Shown here piece after piece: positions 46,459 through 58,836 of a DNA stretch of 64,000 nucleotides. A model generated the notes under the pieces. The model was not told where the DNA came from. It searched no databases and saw nothing but the letters and a program-made list of their open reading frames with translations. The number at the start of each line of letters is the position of its first letter. The first letter of the stretch is position 1. Origin of the DNA: Solenopsis invicta (taxonomy: Eukaryota > Arthropoda > Insecta > Hymenoptera > Formicidae); assembly GCF_016802725.1 (NCBI RefSeq), contig NC_052664.1:11434016-11498015 (forward strand), in the 5' to 3' direction. The position numbers and the translations under genes are program-made.

Positions 46459-47102
46459 TTAGCGATCAGGGAAAACCGAGAAGAGTCGAAGAATTAAAAA
46501 TTTTATTATCTTGAGATAAAATTAAGTGTCTGTAAGTTAAAAATTTTCAAATTTTAATATTTTTTAATTATTAAGTATAATTTTTAGAATTATTAAACAA
46601 AACAAATATTTTTTTATGATATTTAAACTTTGCGCTGAACAAGTTGCAGAAAGCCATCGTACATGGTAAAAAGGAAGAGATTATAACAACTTTTGCAAAG
46701 TCAAGATATAGTTTTATGCACGTTAACGATGTTGCACATCACAAATCACTCACAGCAAGATTATAAAAAAATTACACAAGATATTTCAATAATCATACAT
46801 TTTTTGGACGCGATTTATTGCGAGAAATGTCTTATCTTTGTTTCGCATACAAATAAGGAAGATAAATGCGCTTCTCGAAAGTGCAATAAAGTTTTTGTCT
46901 TATAAATGCTTCAAAAATTCGTTAAAGATGTGATCAAAATTTTTATATTACTATTTTTCACATATTAAAAAGTTTTGTTTGTAATTAATACAAAACTTTA
47001 ATATTTTTTTGTTTTTATTGTAAGTGGCTTCGGTCAGGAAAATTTTTCCAAAAAGCGGCCAGGAAAGTTTAGGGATTTTTTTCTTTTAGTTTCGCTAACA
47101 AC
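46459..47102 (+). mobile_element. 630-bp repeat family B, copy 3
   Basis: It has the same start (TTAGCGATCAGGGAAAA), middle (GCAGAAAGCC, then GTCAAGATATAGTTTTATG, then GTTAACGATGTTGCACA, then GCGATTTATTGCGAGAAATG) and end (GGCCAGGAAAGTTTAGGGA, then GCTAACAA) as copy 1. With copy 1 it defines the full length of about 630-645 bp. The 70-codon frame at 46693-46905 is not shared with the other copies. It is non-coding as it stands. Confidence 0.75.
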
Positions 47103-50100
47103 TCTGAAAACCAAATTTATGCGAAACTGCGACACGCGCAATGATTTAAAGCTCTACGTTTTTCATACGGTTGTCAATTTAATTTTCAGCATATCAGATA
47201 TTTATATCAGATGATGAGTAGGCGAATGTAATAAGGGTCGAAGGTATTTATTGGGCTAACATGCAACGTGTTCGACGCTAAAAAAAACCGAGCGATACGC
47301 CCTCGACAAAGTTTTATCGATGCATCTGTTTTGTTTGTCGAGGGAAATCCAGTTTGTCGTCGTCGTCGTTGGCGTCGTCGTCGCGCAAAACCAATTTCGT
47401 CTCCGCCTTCGGGGCCTCCATATCGGGGCGTACATTAAGCGGCGGCGTGCAGGCGAGCTCGATTTATCAACGCTTCGCAAAGCCTCCTTCCTCAACGAGG
47501 CGCGTTTCCGTTCTTGATAAGAATACGAATAAATAAGCGGCGGCGCGGCGTCGGTGTACTGCACGTTGGGTCATCGTCAATTACAAGCGCCGGACACTAA
47601 CGGAAACCTCACTAACACTTCCGCGACTAGAATTTATAATTATTGCCATTATTACCGATACCATCGCGAGTGTTTCTCTTGGGTCATTTTCCCAACGACG
47701 CGGCGCGGACACTTTTACCGTCGTCGTCGCGAAGGCCGACGTGTGTATCGTCGTAGGCGGGCACCATGTGCGCGTCGCATGATTGCGGCGGGACTCTCCA
47801 GCGGTAAATTGAAAAATTATGCGTGTACACCGATGCTGCCTTTGGCAGCGGGGCGATACGTCGATGGAAAATAATATGACGTGCGTGCACACTCGCGCTC
47901 ATGCAGCTGCGAACGTGGATTTTCTTCCTCGACTCGAGGGGGAAGTACCGCGCTCGTGGAACGCGAGCCGTCCGTCGCGCGTTCTCGCAATCGTGCGCGC
48001 GAGGTTTCTTCTTTTTCTTCTTCCACTTCAACTTCGTTGAATAGCCTAGAGGACGCGAGCATCAAGCGCGGTTCATTACCTACGAATGCGAGCTCTGCAC
48101 GCCGCCGCGCCGCCGCGCCGCCGTGTAATAGTATGCGCCGCATGAGGCGCGTCGTTTCCAAGCGGATGCCAAATTCTAATGCGTGAATGCAAATCGCGCG
48201 CGAGAACGTGTAACGCAACTTACGCTTCGGCTTCTAGGTTGCTTTAGCGATTATCGTCTCAGCACTTTCACTTCTACCGTCTTATCTAATACGTCTTTTG
48301 ATTTGTAACCGAAGAACAGGTTGCAAACGCGTAAAAGCTGAGGTAAAACGGCGACACTTGATAATGCTACGTAACGATTGGATTGAAAAATTCGGTCATC
48401 TGTTATAACATATTTAGGCTTGACGACTGACAGGTGTTATCCTTAGCATTCTAACGATATGACGATGGATGATGGCTCCTCTATGGTCATAGCTGTAGCC
48501 AATGTGAAGGATTATTCATACCGATGCGCGCATACATATGTATGAAGTGGGATGCTTCTATCGACATTAAAATTTGCCGTAGTCTGCCCCTATTGCGTCA
48601 GATGTGCGGAGCAACAATATACGAAATGATTCGGCCGGCAAGGGGAATGAATTGTGAATCTACGTTTTAATTGAGGCAAGGGCGTGATATAACACGATGC
48701 ATGGAAACTCAATGACACATGCGTGCGTGAACAGTTTCACAAAATTCAGAATGATTGACAGGGCGGCGATTAAATGCCGATGAACGTTGACAATGTTGTT
48801 TTGTAACGTATTAAGTGCGGCAAGGATTTAAACTGTCATACCGTGCATATGTTCTTTTCATGAACTTGACAAGAAAAACAATGCTTATATAATCGTGATG
48901 GAACGCACGCTATGACATGTGAATATTGTAGTTTATCAATTTTTAAAACGTTTATGGCTTCACGCAGAAGTGTCGAAAGTGAAGTTACAAATATTATTTC
49001 ATAAAAAGATTCGTTGGCCGAATGTCTTTCTGCATTTTATCTATATTTCAAGTTTGAAGAAACAAGACCAGACATTAGCTGTTATAAAAATACGCCAATT
49101 TGACGTACGCGTACAGCTAAAGAATTCCAAACAGAAATCAATGGAGTTTCGTAGAGTAACGTCATGATTCTCATTTCGTTTCTATTTTGTCAAGTTTTAC
49201 GAAAGAGGCAACGTTTACACGCGGACGGAAAGAAAGCACGCGTTTGCGATGCGCATATGTATGACGAGGTAGTGCCAGACGAGCGAAGTTTAGGGCAGTA
49301 ACGTTGCGAAGGGATGATAATGTAGCCTGGTGAGGCTCGTATAGCCCGAGACCGCGCTGGAACAATGCCTTATCGAGCAACATTGTCTACTACCGGGTGA
49401 GTCGGGGTGAGTCGAGTGTGTGCAGGATAGAGAGATGTGTACGATATACGGAGGAAGAGAGAGAAAGAGAGACGAGGAGATAGACGAGGGTAGTGGTAGG
49501 TTGCGAGAGATGCACGGGGGTTGGCGCATTTCGAGGGGTTATCTCGTGCATGGCGTACACACATTGTCCGTTTCTACACAAGGTCGGCCGTAGAGACGTT
49601 GCGGTCTTCCGATCAAATTGGATCTACTGAGAGAGTTCCGAGTATCGGGTTGACCACAACGGCGCAAATCCACGGACAACCACGAAATATTCCGTGGCCG
49701 CAATCCCACCCCGCGAGTCATTCCCCTGCTCTTCCTTCCCTACCTCCTCGTCCTCGCGAACCTCGCCCACGTATCTTTTCGCCATACGCCGAAATTGTAG
49801 ATCGTTGCCCCGTTGCGCTCCGAGATTCTGCATAATTTCGTTTCGACTCGCCTGAATTAAGGTTTTACCGCGGGAAGAACAGGATTTCGGAATAGGGAAT
49901 GTGAGAGAGTGGTTTGCGAATTGGCGGCCCGATTTCTAAAATATAAATTATTATTATACCAGGGATATTACAGGCTCCGCAGAGAAACACTCCTCTCTCG
50001 CGCTTCGACGAGAATAATTTTTGAGGTAAAACCCACCAGCGGTTTATCCCGTATTACGGAATGTCATACGAACGCATCGTTTTATTGTACATCGTTTAGA

Positions 50101-51446
50101 ATATCACGCTGATATGCAGTCAATTAAATATATTAATCAGAGACCCGCGTCAATAAGAATGCTGTCCGAGAATATGAGAAGCACGGAAAACAAGCACTCG
50201 TGTAGATTGGTAAAAAAAAATCGAATATCTCTCTTGGATAACGAACAAATTGAAAGTTCGTTTCGATTATCTCGTGTCGAGTTGTATTTAGAACGGCGAG
50301 TGAATCACACTTAATCAAGAACGATCCCCGCGAAGAGCGCGGAGAATCGATCGTTCCGTTTTTTATCCTGTTACATTCAGACACCACCGAGTGGTCCGAC
50401 GATTGTTATCGATGAAACGGAGACAATTCAAGGATGATAGCCGTTTCGATAGTCTTCCAATCTGCCCTTCATCGGATCTTTCGATTTTTCCTTATTGGTT
50501 ACGCTACGAAATAACGAGCTCCACACGGTGACGTATCGCTTCGTTTTCATAGTGGCGTCGCAAATTGGCAGCAATGTACATATGTATTATGTGTTCCTCG
50601 CGGAGAATCATCGGCTAAGAATAAAAATATTGTCTAATAATTATACGTGGGCCGTACTCTTTCCGAAGATGACTCGCCGATATCGAGTGTTCGACTATGG
50701 TATTACGACTCTCGTTGCCTCGCCTTGAGGCGAGGAGCGGCTCTCTCGACGGGAACGCGCGGGTGGTAGGCAGAGAGAGTCTGTAGAAAGGCGCGTGACG
50801 CGCGAGGTAGCCTCGAGCAACGCCTCCGGAGGGTGTTTCTCACCTCCCTTGTCCGCTCAACCCCTCGTACTCAAAGTGCTAATGAGTGTCGCCTCGTAAG
50901 CCAATTAATACTCCCCCACCCATCCTACCGAGAGGTAGCTTGCGAACGAGCAAAATGCAGGAGACTGAGAGGCAGGAGAAGAGCGGGACAAGGAGGAGAA
51001 GGGCAGAGAGGCAGGCAAGTCGCTCTCTTGGAAAGCTAGGACCCCCGTACCTACTACATGACCAGAATACCCCACGGATTTGGTATGCTGGCCACGCCTG
51101 ACCGCCGCACACCACCTCCTCGTCAAGTGAACTCCGGCGTAAGGTGCTACCAAGCCGTCCTGCACCACCCTCTCTCGCGCCCACCTCCGACTACGCCGAC
51201 CTTCCGACCGAATCTCCCGGAACCTCCTAGCACCTTCGGCGCCTTCGTTCGACCATCGTCGTCACCGTCGCCGGCGCCGCCACCATCTCACGACTCACGC
51301 CTATAATACCTAGGCGACTTTTTGAGGAACGGGCGACGAGATGTATGTATAGGTGGGTGGGTCGCAACATACCGCCCCCCAAGTCTCCCTCAGTACTTAG
51401 AGAGGCGCCCGTGGTGCTCGTGGAGCATACGCCAGAGCACGGCGAC
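47103..51446. other. Mixed block with CpG-rich islands
   Basis: No supportable gene. A TCG-type tract lies at 47355-47384; CpG-rich sequence is at 47280-48190, 49200-49850 and 50720-51440; small hairpins are at 50321-50357 and 50718-50735. A double GTGAGT at about 49397-49410 could be a donor, but no exon is evident. The plus-strand frame at 50498-50728 looks coding-like but shows no domain. Confidence 0.4.
47355..47384. repeat. (GTC)n microsatellite
   Basis: About ten GTC units with one interruption (TTGGC). Confidence 0.85.
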
Positions 51447-51492
51447 GTTACTTCTTACTTAAAAGACGCCGAGGACTTATGACGCGCACGTG
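51447..51492 (+). repeat. Direct duplication, copy 1
   Basis: GTTACTTCTTACTTAAA followed 9 bp later by GGACTTATGACGCGCACGTGA. Both parts recur at 52000-52044 at nearly the same spacing. Weaker similarity extends upstream (ATACCTAGGCGA, GTACTTAGAGA), so the unit may be longer. Confidence 0.8.
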
Positions 51493-51823
51493 AACGGAGT
51501 TTCAGACTATGCCGAGTCAGCTCGGGACGCAGGAAGGCGGAAACTTTACGCGATCGCCGCCGGACAATGGCGAGGACGCATCCCCAGCTGGAATTTTTTG
51601 GGTCAGAGCTCCGATTGAGAGCCGTAAGTTGGGGTTTTACGAGATCGAGAGGGTGGACTTTGGGTGACGTACACGCGCTCGTACGAGCACTTCTTTGATA
51701 TAGATCGACGACAAGGATCAAGGTGTTCGTAAATTTACTAGTGCCGTCGTGCTGCGCGATTGATTGCATTAGCTTTTCGCCGAGGCGAACTCGGAATAGC
51801 AAAGACACCGTTGTAACTTCGTC

Positions 51824-51867
51824 ACGTGCAATCGCAAGTTTTTAAACGTGCAATCGCAAGTTTTTAA
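51824..51867 (+). repeat. 22-bp perfect tandem duplication
   Basis: ACGTGCAATCGCAAGTTTTTAA occurs twice head to tail with no mismatch, between the two copies of the larger duplication. Confidence 0.9.
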
Positions 51868-51999
51868 CATTTCCGTGCGGCATTAACGTTCCCGCCAATC
51901 TTGCTCCTCTCCAGCAGCTCTCGTGATAAATCATATATACCTAGACGAGCGCGAGATACTTAGGGACACGAGTACACGGAATAGCGGGGACGGCATGGT

Positions 52000-52044
52000 G
52001 TTACTTCTTACTTAAAGGCACGAAGGACTTATGACGCGTACGTG
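52000..52044 (+). repeat. Direct duplication, copy 2
   Basis: Matches 51447-51492 (17 of 17 and 20 of 21 positions in the two blocks), offset by 553 bp. The upstream ATACCTAGACGA and GATACTTAGGGA parallel the first copy. Confidence 0.8.
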
Positions 52045-52236
52045 ACAGAATTGTAGACTCGGGCTCTCGGTTCTTCCAGCGAACTAGCGAGCGAGCGAGC
52101 GAGCGAGCTTGGGGAAGTCTCTGAGTGCTGGTAAACGCGCGCGCGACCGTAGCTTTCGGGAGGGATGCCGCTTTCTTCTTCTTCCGCCTCTTACTTAGCT
52201 CGTTGCTCCGTCTCCACTCGATTCGCCCTCCTTCTC

Positions 52237-52270
<34 letters not shown>

Positions 52271-55200
52271 GCTGCTGCTGCTGCCCGTTAGCAGACGTTG
52301 CGACAATAAAGTTACAGAGAGAGGGTCGCAGAGTTCGCGGGAAATTGAAGTTTCGCGCGACAAATTGTCGACGGACTGCCGTCCTCCCGCATGACGAACT
52401 TTCTAATCGTGCCCATGGTACGTGGATAGTACTTGAAACGGTTCTTGATGCCGACCGTGTTGGTCAGGACGAAGGTGCTAGACCGCCAGAACTAGAAAGT
52501 GTGGCTATTGACGGAAGAAACCGAATTAATCCTTGAAAAAGAGCCTGAATGTTTTCTTCTACTTCTATACGAATGGATGGTCAATTTTATTTACGATGAT
52601 TAATTTTTTCATGTTAATTTATTTTTTATTGTCGTTCCAGACTCTAATATCTCTCGTTATAAGTTTGCGAAATTAATTTTTTTAATGAAGATTGAACGAA
52701 AGATCATTATAACGATTGTAATTTTTTAGCTTGTAAACTTGGATATCTTTTAAATATAGATAATTTTCAGGTAATATTTACTTGTTGGAATGTGAATTAT
52801 AAAAAGCAAGATTTAATTTTTTTGTTTCTTTCGATATAGAACTGAGAGATATTTTTAAACTAAAATAAAAATTTTAGATAAAATTTTATATTTGTCCACT
52901 TGCGATGAGTGAAACGCGTCGTTTTTCTGTATTTTCCTACATTTTGGTCGATTAGTTCGCACCATTCGCGACCGTCAAGCAAAGCATTGAGTTTGCATTC
53001 GTTATAACGCCTGCGGCGTTATCAAGTGAGTGAAGCCAAATTAAATGTTGCCTTTTGATGTATCTCTCTACATTGTTCAGTTAGAATTAGCCGCTGGTGT
53101 AGCTTTTTCAATCGCAAAGGGCAATTGCAGCACATACCGTGGCCAAATAAAAATTTATTTTATCGTAACGATATAAATGGACTTAAGTTGGCATTTCGAT
53201 ATTTCAATATTTACTGCAATTTGAAATTAAATCAAATTTGTACGAGTTGACTATCTATAAAAAGTTTTGCTTGCGTGTACTCGGCTTAATTCTCATCATT
53301 GACTAAAGTATCAATTTCGAATCGATGAAAATACCAGCGGTAGCGGAGGCGTCCCAGCTAAATGTCACATATTACCGTATTCCTAGTTTTCCGATTACTT
53401 TAATCGCACTTTGATACGAACGTGAGCGAAAAAAAAAACTAAAAATAGGATCAAACACGGTCGTGTCCACATGAAACCGAGTGGGAAGCGCATTAACCAC
53501 GTAATTCGATTATTATTGCGTGGCGCATATGTCTCTTTTCGCATTTCTCATTAACCTTTCTTGTTACGTGTCAGCCTACGGTATCTCTATTTAGCCGAAT
53601 TACATTTATGGAGCCTGATCCTGTGCAGAATGATGGATCGTATACCGCTGCGGCTGGCCGTCTTTGTAGTTTACGAGCGGCGCGAGCTGATCCGATTAGG
53701 TTCAGGTCGAATTTGGCCGAATTAGGCATCTATTTCGACCCTCCTTGATTGCGAGCCTCGCCACTATATTATTTATCGCCGTGGACCGCATTACCCGGCT
53801 GCAACCCGGTGTGTTGTATACGATACACAACCCTCAGCCGACTTATATCTATGAGCTTTTCCCGTTTACCTAATCGATTGACAAAAGCTTTTTGTTAGCT
53901 CATTTCTATTTGTACAAACGATAATTTGTGTTATTTTTTACAGGGAAAATATTTACGTGAAATATATTTGTAGAATTGAATCTAGACTCGGAAATTTCTA
54001 CGTAATTGCTCCTTCGAGGAATGAACAAATTGGAAACAGGGATTACGGTGAAAATCGCCGAAAAAATAAGAATTTAGTGGTTACCTAGATTGCTAGTTGT
54101 TCATGCTGCGTTTACTCAAAGCAGCGAAGTGATTCGCACCTCGTATCCTCGCTACAAATCGTCGGCATTACGTTTACCTTTATAGCGCCGCGTTACGCTC
54201 TCTCTGGATTTCGAGATAGGTGCTCGTGTCTCCCCTGCCGCTCGTCCAAATTACATTTACGGCGTCCGCCGTGTGTACAAATGACGAAAGCCATGCCGGC
54301 GACATCTCTCCGGTTTCGGCCTCCGGTGTGCGGCGCGCGCGGATATAACGCGGTCTGGTTTACGAGCGGCATGTGCCGCCGGTCGAATTAGGCTTCTAGC
54401 GCGCGGCACCTGCCGAACCGTTCCGCATTGTCATGCGAGGCGGTCCCTATAAACCGAGATTGCCGAGGGATCGAAAGTTATGGCCGGTCGTCTTTTCTAC
54501 CCCCCTTTCCACGCTCCTCCGCGTGTCTGCTATTGCTGCTACCACTACTTCTCTTCCGCGTGTCTACACTCTTTTCCCTTCTCCGCTATCTTCCGCGCGT
54601 CTCGCGGCCTATGAGGGAACGTACGGCTGACGGCATTGTACGACCTCACCCCCTTTCTGTCTTTCGCTCGCCGACCTTTGCGCGAACGGGGTGCTTCCTT
54701 TTCTTCGATCGCATTTGGATATCGCGATATAAACTGTCCCCTTGCCCCGGCGATGCACTACTTTCCTCTCTGCGTGTCCACTCGAGATCGTTCGGTGTTC
54801 GGAGAAAACGAATTCCATTTTCTCCGATAAGAACTTGGCGTGTACTCGAGAACTTTTGGATTCTTCTACGTGTCCCGCTGTTGTTCGGCGACTCGAAGGG
54901 GTCAGTATTATTTATGCATCGCTTTCCGATATCTTTCTGTTTTACATAAAATTATGAACGAGATCCTCGAAATTGTGGTTCAGCGGAGATCTCCAAGGAT
55001 TTTGCGTTCGATATGCCAACGTATTTTATAATCCCCATGTGTAGTGTCGTAAGTTGGATGGTTTTATTAACGCTGATACAATCAACGTACGAATGCGCAA
55101 TCAGAGAAGCGTGTTGCCAGGTCAACAGCACGGACGGACAGGTGCAGGTGCAGTGGAAGAGAGGCGCGTAGAGAGGGAAAGGGGAGGAGAGATGTGGGTA

Positions 55201-56085
55201 ATTTGTTGAAGATAGAACGCCGACAAATCGAAGGTAAATGCGGTAGAACAATCGCGACGGAACCGCGTGCGTCTGACGGTCCTTGCCGGCGTCGTTATAT
55301 CCACCCTTTCCCTCTGTGGCGCTTCTGGTGCGCTGTGGAGCCTCATGGAAGTCGGAGTAGTCCCCTCCTGGGGATCGAAGTAGGCACCTCGCGACTGGGA
55401 AAGACGGCTTTTCCGCCGCTGACAGAAACACAAGACGGACAGTAAGGAAATGCCGCGACTCGAATCGGTTGTTTCTGACGGCCCGTTGGATTGCAATATT
55501 CTCGTCGCATCCGGCAAAAGCTTAAACAGCTGAGACACTACACGTGTTATTATTTCCTTTGTCAGCAAGCCGGTCGAAGTTAAATTTGCGTTTTGCAAAT
55601 TATCAGATAAATAAATAGCCCACGTGATTTTTTTCGAGTGGATTCGAAAAATTCTCTCTTTAAAGTCACTCGAGATTTTAATTTCAAGTTTTATTTACCC
55701 TTCGATAGTCATTCGTTCCAACTCTACACTAATGTATAAAGTTAGGTTGCCGATATCGCACCACCTCGCGTATAAATTCAACCACAGTACTTGTACACTC
55801 TTTGTGAAATAATATGGGAACTACGTAACATTATCATCATTCTTCATTAAACTCAACATGTTAAGAACAATAGAAATTTTGTTATTGATATTTATAGTAG
55901 AATGGTAACTTTGTTGCTATTTTTCAACACATTTCGTAGCTTGATTGCAAAAAAGATCAAATAAATAATTTGAATTTTGATAATTTGTAATGATCACAAT
56001 ATTATTAAAATTGGATTAACAAAATTTAAATAACTTTGTGATCTTATTTGTAAATTAAATAAATGAAGTTTTAAAAAATGCTTTA
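52045..56085. other. Mixed unique block
   Basis: No supportable gene. Contents: (GCGA)n at 52085-52108, TC then GCT repeats at 52241-52284, AT-rich sequence at 52540-53560, CpG-rich sequence at 54230-54650. The 173-codon frame at 54428-54949 is Ser/Arg/Leu-rich, overlaps others and has no domain. Confidence 0.4.
52241..52284. repeat. (TC)n then (GCT)n compound microsatellite
   Basis: About 30 bp of TC followed directly by four to five GCT units. Confidence 0.9.
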
Positions 56086-56385
56086 GTCTCCTAAATCGCA
56101 CTATTACTTTGATCATGGTTATATATAGAATGAAATATAACAATCATACATAGCATGCATTGTAACAATATTGCCGTAATGTAGCGATGTTATTGCAATG
56201 TTATCGAATAGTTATCGAAATGATAACATTGACGGAAATTATATTTAGTGTACGGTATTTATCTCCAATATTAATAAAATTATGCTTATCTAACGCATTT
56301 TTGCTCGAGAAGAAAGAATCTAGCAGAAAAAGTGTTGTTTTACCACAGGAAGAGTAATATTAACCTGTGGTGCGATTTAGGAGAC
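56086..56385. mobile_element. Possible element with GTCTCCTAAATCGCA inverted ends
   Basis: Fifteen bases at 56086-56100 are perfectly inverted at 56371-56385. A third, partial copy (GTCTAAATCGCACC) follows at 56391 in direct orientation to the left end. The 270-bp interior is AT-rich and shows only small internal hairpins. It may be a MITE; the nature of the third copy is unclear. Confidence 0.5.
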
Positions 56386-57542
56386 CGATTGTCTAAATCG
56401 CACCATTTGAAGGCTTCTTAAAAATCGTCATTTAAAAATTTACGACAATACATAAAATAAGGATAAATGTTGTACTTTATTATGACGTAAGAAAATTAAT
56501 AGTGTTCCTCATAATCTCTTAGTTATAAACCTTTACGTCAAAAGTGGTGCAACTTCAGCAACCTTACCCTATATAAATGGTTTTTAAACACAATGTGATA
56601 TAAATGATCAAAAGAGATATTTGAATTTTTAAGCAGAAGTGTGAAAAAGAGGGAGAATTGAAGAACGAGGTACCAAATATGGAAGCAAGGTGGAACGAGC
56701 ATCGCCAGACGTAGGATCAAGGAAAGATATTCCGTCTAAGGAACCGACGAAGCGATTCGTACTAACTGCTCTTTTCCCTCGGTCCCCTTTACCAGTCTGT
56801 TAGGCACGCCTATATCTTTGAACTAGCTACGGTTTCTGTCTCCGCCATCTACGTCTCACCTTTTGGCATTTGCGGATCGCTCTTTTTCATCGTTCTTTAA
56901 TTTGCATGAGTTATTTCGTGAGTTTTAAACGGACACTCCGCGGCGTTCGCATCTATTTTGCGCTCTCTCTTCCGGGATCGCCGCAGATGCACAAAGTGCA
57001 ATTTAAATTTATGCATATTACGATGTTATATATTTAAATTCTGATATCACCGACACTCTTTCCTTGTTATTTACGATGCCGATGCTGTTTGTTTGCAGTA
57101 TGGAAATGAAGAACGTAGGAGAACAGTTTGGTCAAACGGGAAAAAAATTAATATATACAATATATATCGATTACGCTTCGGATAGATAAGTTTTGTATTT
57201 TTTTCGGTATGGCGAAACAGAATTGGAAATTACAGGTATATAAAAATGCTGAACTTTTATTCTATATTTCTTTTGTTACTTATATGTAAAATTTTCTTTA
57301 CGCAGTTCGTAACGCGTTATAAAATTTCTATTAAATATTGATATTTTTAAATATATGTATTACTAGGCATCAGTCGTTTTTGCGCATTTTTTCTCATTTA
57401 GCGAGATCAGAACAGGCTATAATGGATTATAATTCATAATGGTAATAATCAAAAGTTTCAGAATCTTTTCAATCTTGTATATCACGAATTATTTCGCACT
57501 AATATTTTATTGTATTAATTTTGTTAAGTGGAAGCTCTTTAC
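56386..57542. other. AT-rich unique sequence
   Basis: No gene or notable repeat apart from the partial end copy at 56391-56404. Confidence 0.35.
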
Positions 57543-57771
57543 CTTTTGGATAGAGTCGAGAATTTTCGTTTCTTGAAGTTGTGCTCTTCTGCGAAGAGCA
57601 ATATTCATCCAATAGCACTAGCACAGATTCAGTCCCGGTCGTATTCGACCGATAGTTGCGGTTCATTAATATCGACGTAACATGTCGGAATTCGGTGGAA
57701 TGCATGCCGCACGTCGAATTTGTGGCGAGCAAGTAATTCGACGCCCACGGAGCTTTCACGCTAAGAAGACT
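57543..57771 (-). CDS. Possible exon, unrecognised protein (weak)
   Basis: On the minus strand a frame is open from after a TAA just upstream of 57774 and passes a good donor, AAAAG|GTAAAG, at 57543/57542, before stopping at about 57499. Acceptor-like AGTCTTCTTAG is near 57762. Codons are well mixed with purine-N-pyrimidine bias, and the translation (...KAPWASNYLLATNSTCG, then MHSTEFRHVTSILMNRN...) has ordinary composition. I recognise no family. The chance of a random open frame of this size is not small. Confidence 0.2.
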
Positions 57772-58707
57772 CAATATCGAAGAAGTTATACTGCGCGCAA
57801 CATCCTCGTTTGCTAGTTATTTCTTCCCTTGCCAAGATACACTAAGAAAAATAATGTTGGCGACTTTGTCGTATGGTCGTCCCGGTCATAATCTCGATCC
57901 AATGTTCAACGGGATTAAATATTGTACAAATTTTGATATTTTACGTCTAAATGTTTATCGAAGTAACTTAATTTGTTACGTTAATAAATTTAAAACCTAA
58001 AGTTTAAAGAATTCAGAAGTTCGTGTTTCAAAGTTCTCTAAAATTTAAGAGTTAAGACGATAAATGATACAAAGCGATTGATAGGTAGTTGGGGAAACGA
58101 GAATTTGTTTTTCTTTTTTTATTTATAAGGGAAGAACAATAATAGCACTAGTTATAAGAATCGCATCTGCATGCGCCGTTTCTTCGGCGTATCCGCCATG
58201 AAACTAAGGAACCAAGAGTCCTCTTCGTCACATAGAATCTGTTATTCGCTCTCAGATCTCGCGGCTCAGATGAAAACTCTTCCTCTCTCTCTCTTTTTCT
58301 CCTTCATCCTTTGTCCCTGATTCAAAGGCCGGAGTAATCAGATTTGAGTTTTACAAACTTGATTGGCCCGCGCTCGGTCCCGGGGCTACGGCGAATTTTA
58401 TTACGGGCGCACAAACGACAGGCATGATGGCGAAACGAAAATTCTTCTTCCGGCCAGCATGCGATTCGATGGAGGTAATGATTGAAAATGAAAAAAAAAA
58501 AAGCAGAATTTCACACTTCGTTCAATTATGTCGTATGATTTCGGAAAATCTATTCATATGGAATATTCGATAAATATCTTTTACGAAATAAACATGTGAG
58601 GTAACGAATAAAAAATAAATACGCGCGCGCGCAAGTTAAATGAAAGACATTATGTATAATTACATGTTTGTTAATGTAATGTAACGGAAGCCAATTTGAA
58701 GCGGGTG
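57772..58707. other. Unique non-coding sequence
   Basis: No gene seen. CT-rich near 58284-58300 and an A12 run near 58491. Confidence 0.35.
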
Positions 58708-58836
58708 CATTAAAAACGTTTAACGTTGTCAGAAGTGCGGTAAGTTACATGTGCATACTTTACAATTATAGATTAAATTTAGTGTACTTGTGTAACACTT
58801 AAAAATACATTGAATTCCGCGACACTTTTAACAGTG
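58708..58836. mobile_element. Palindromic MITE family A, copy 2
   Basis: Relative of 6542-6707. It shares CATTAAAAA, GTTGTCAGAAGTG, ATTAAATTTAGTG and then AAATACATTGAATTCCGCG and ACACTTTTAACAGTG at matching order and spacing. The ends are inverted (TTGTCAGAAGTG and CACTTTTAACA). Confidence 0.65.

Noticed and set aside
50321..50357. GC-rich hairpin resembling a bacterial terminator
   Set aside because: The window is eukaryotic; small hairpins like this and that at 43398-43424 are expected by chance in CpG-rich DNA.
50498..50728. 77-codon plus-strand frame
   Set aside because: Looks protein-like but has no start, splice or homology support.
54428..54949. 173-codon plus-strand frame
   Set aside because: Ser/Arg/Leu-rich, overlapped by open frames on both strands, no domain.
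57225..57245. ATTACAG|GTATAT as a recursive splice site (also 52769 and 38836)
   Set aside because: Pyrimidine tracts are short and the donor halves (GTATAT, GTAATA, GTAAAC) are weak.
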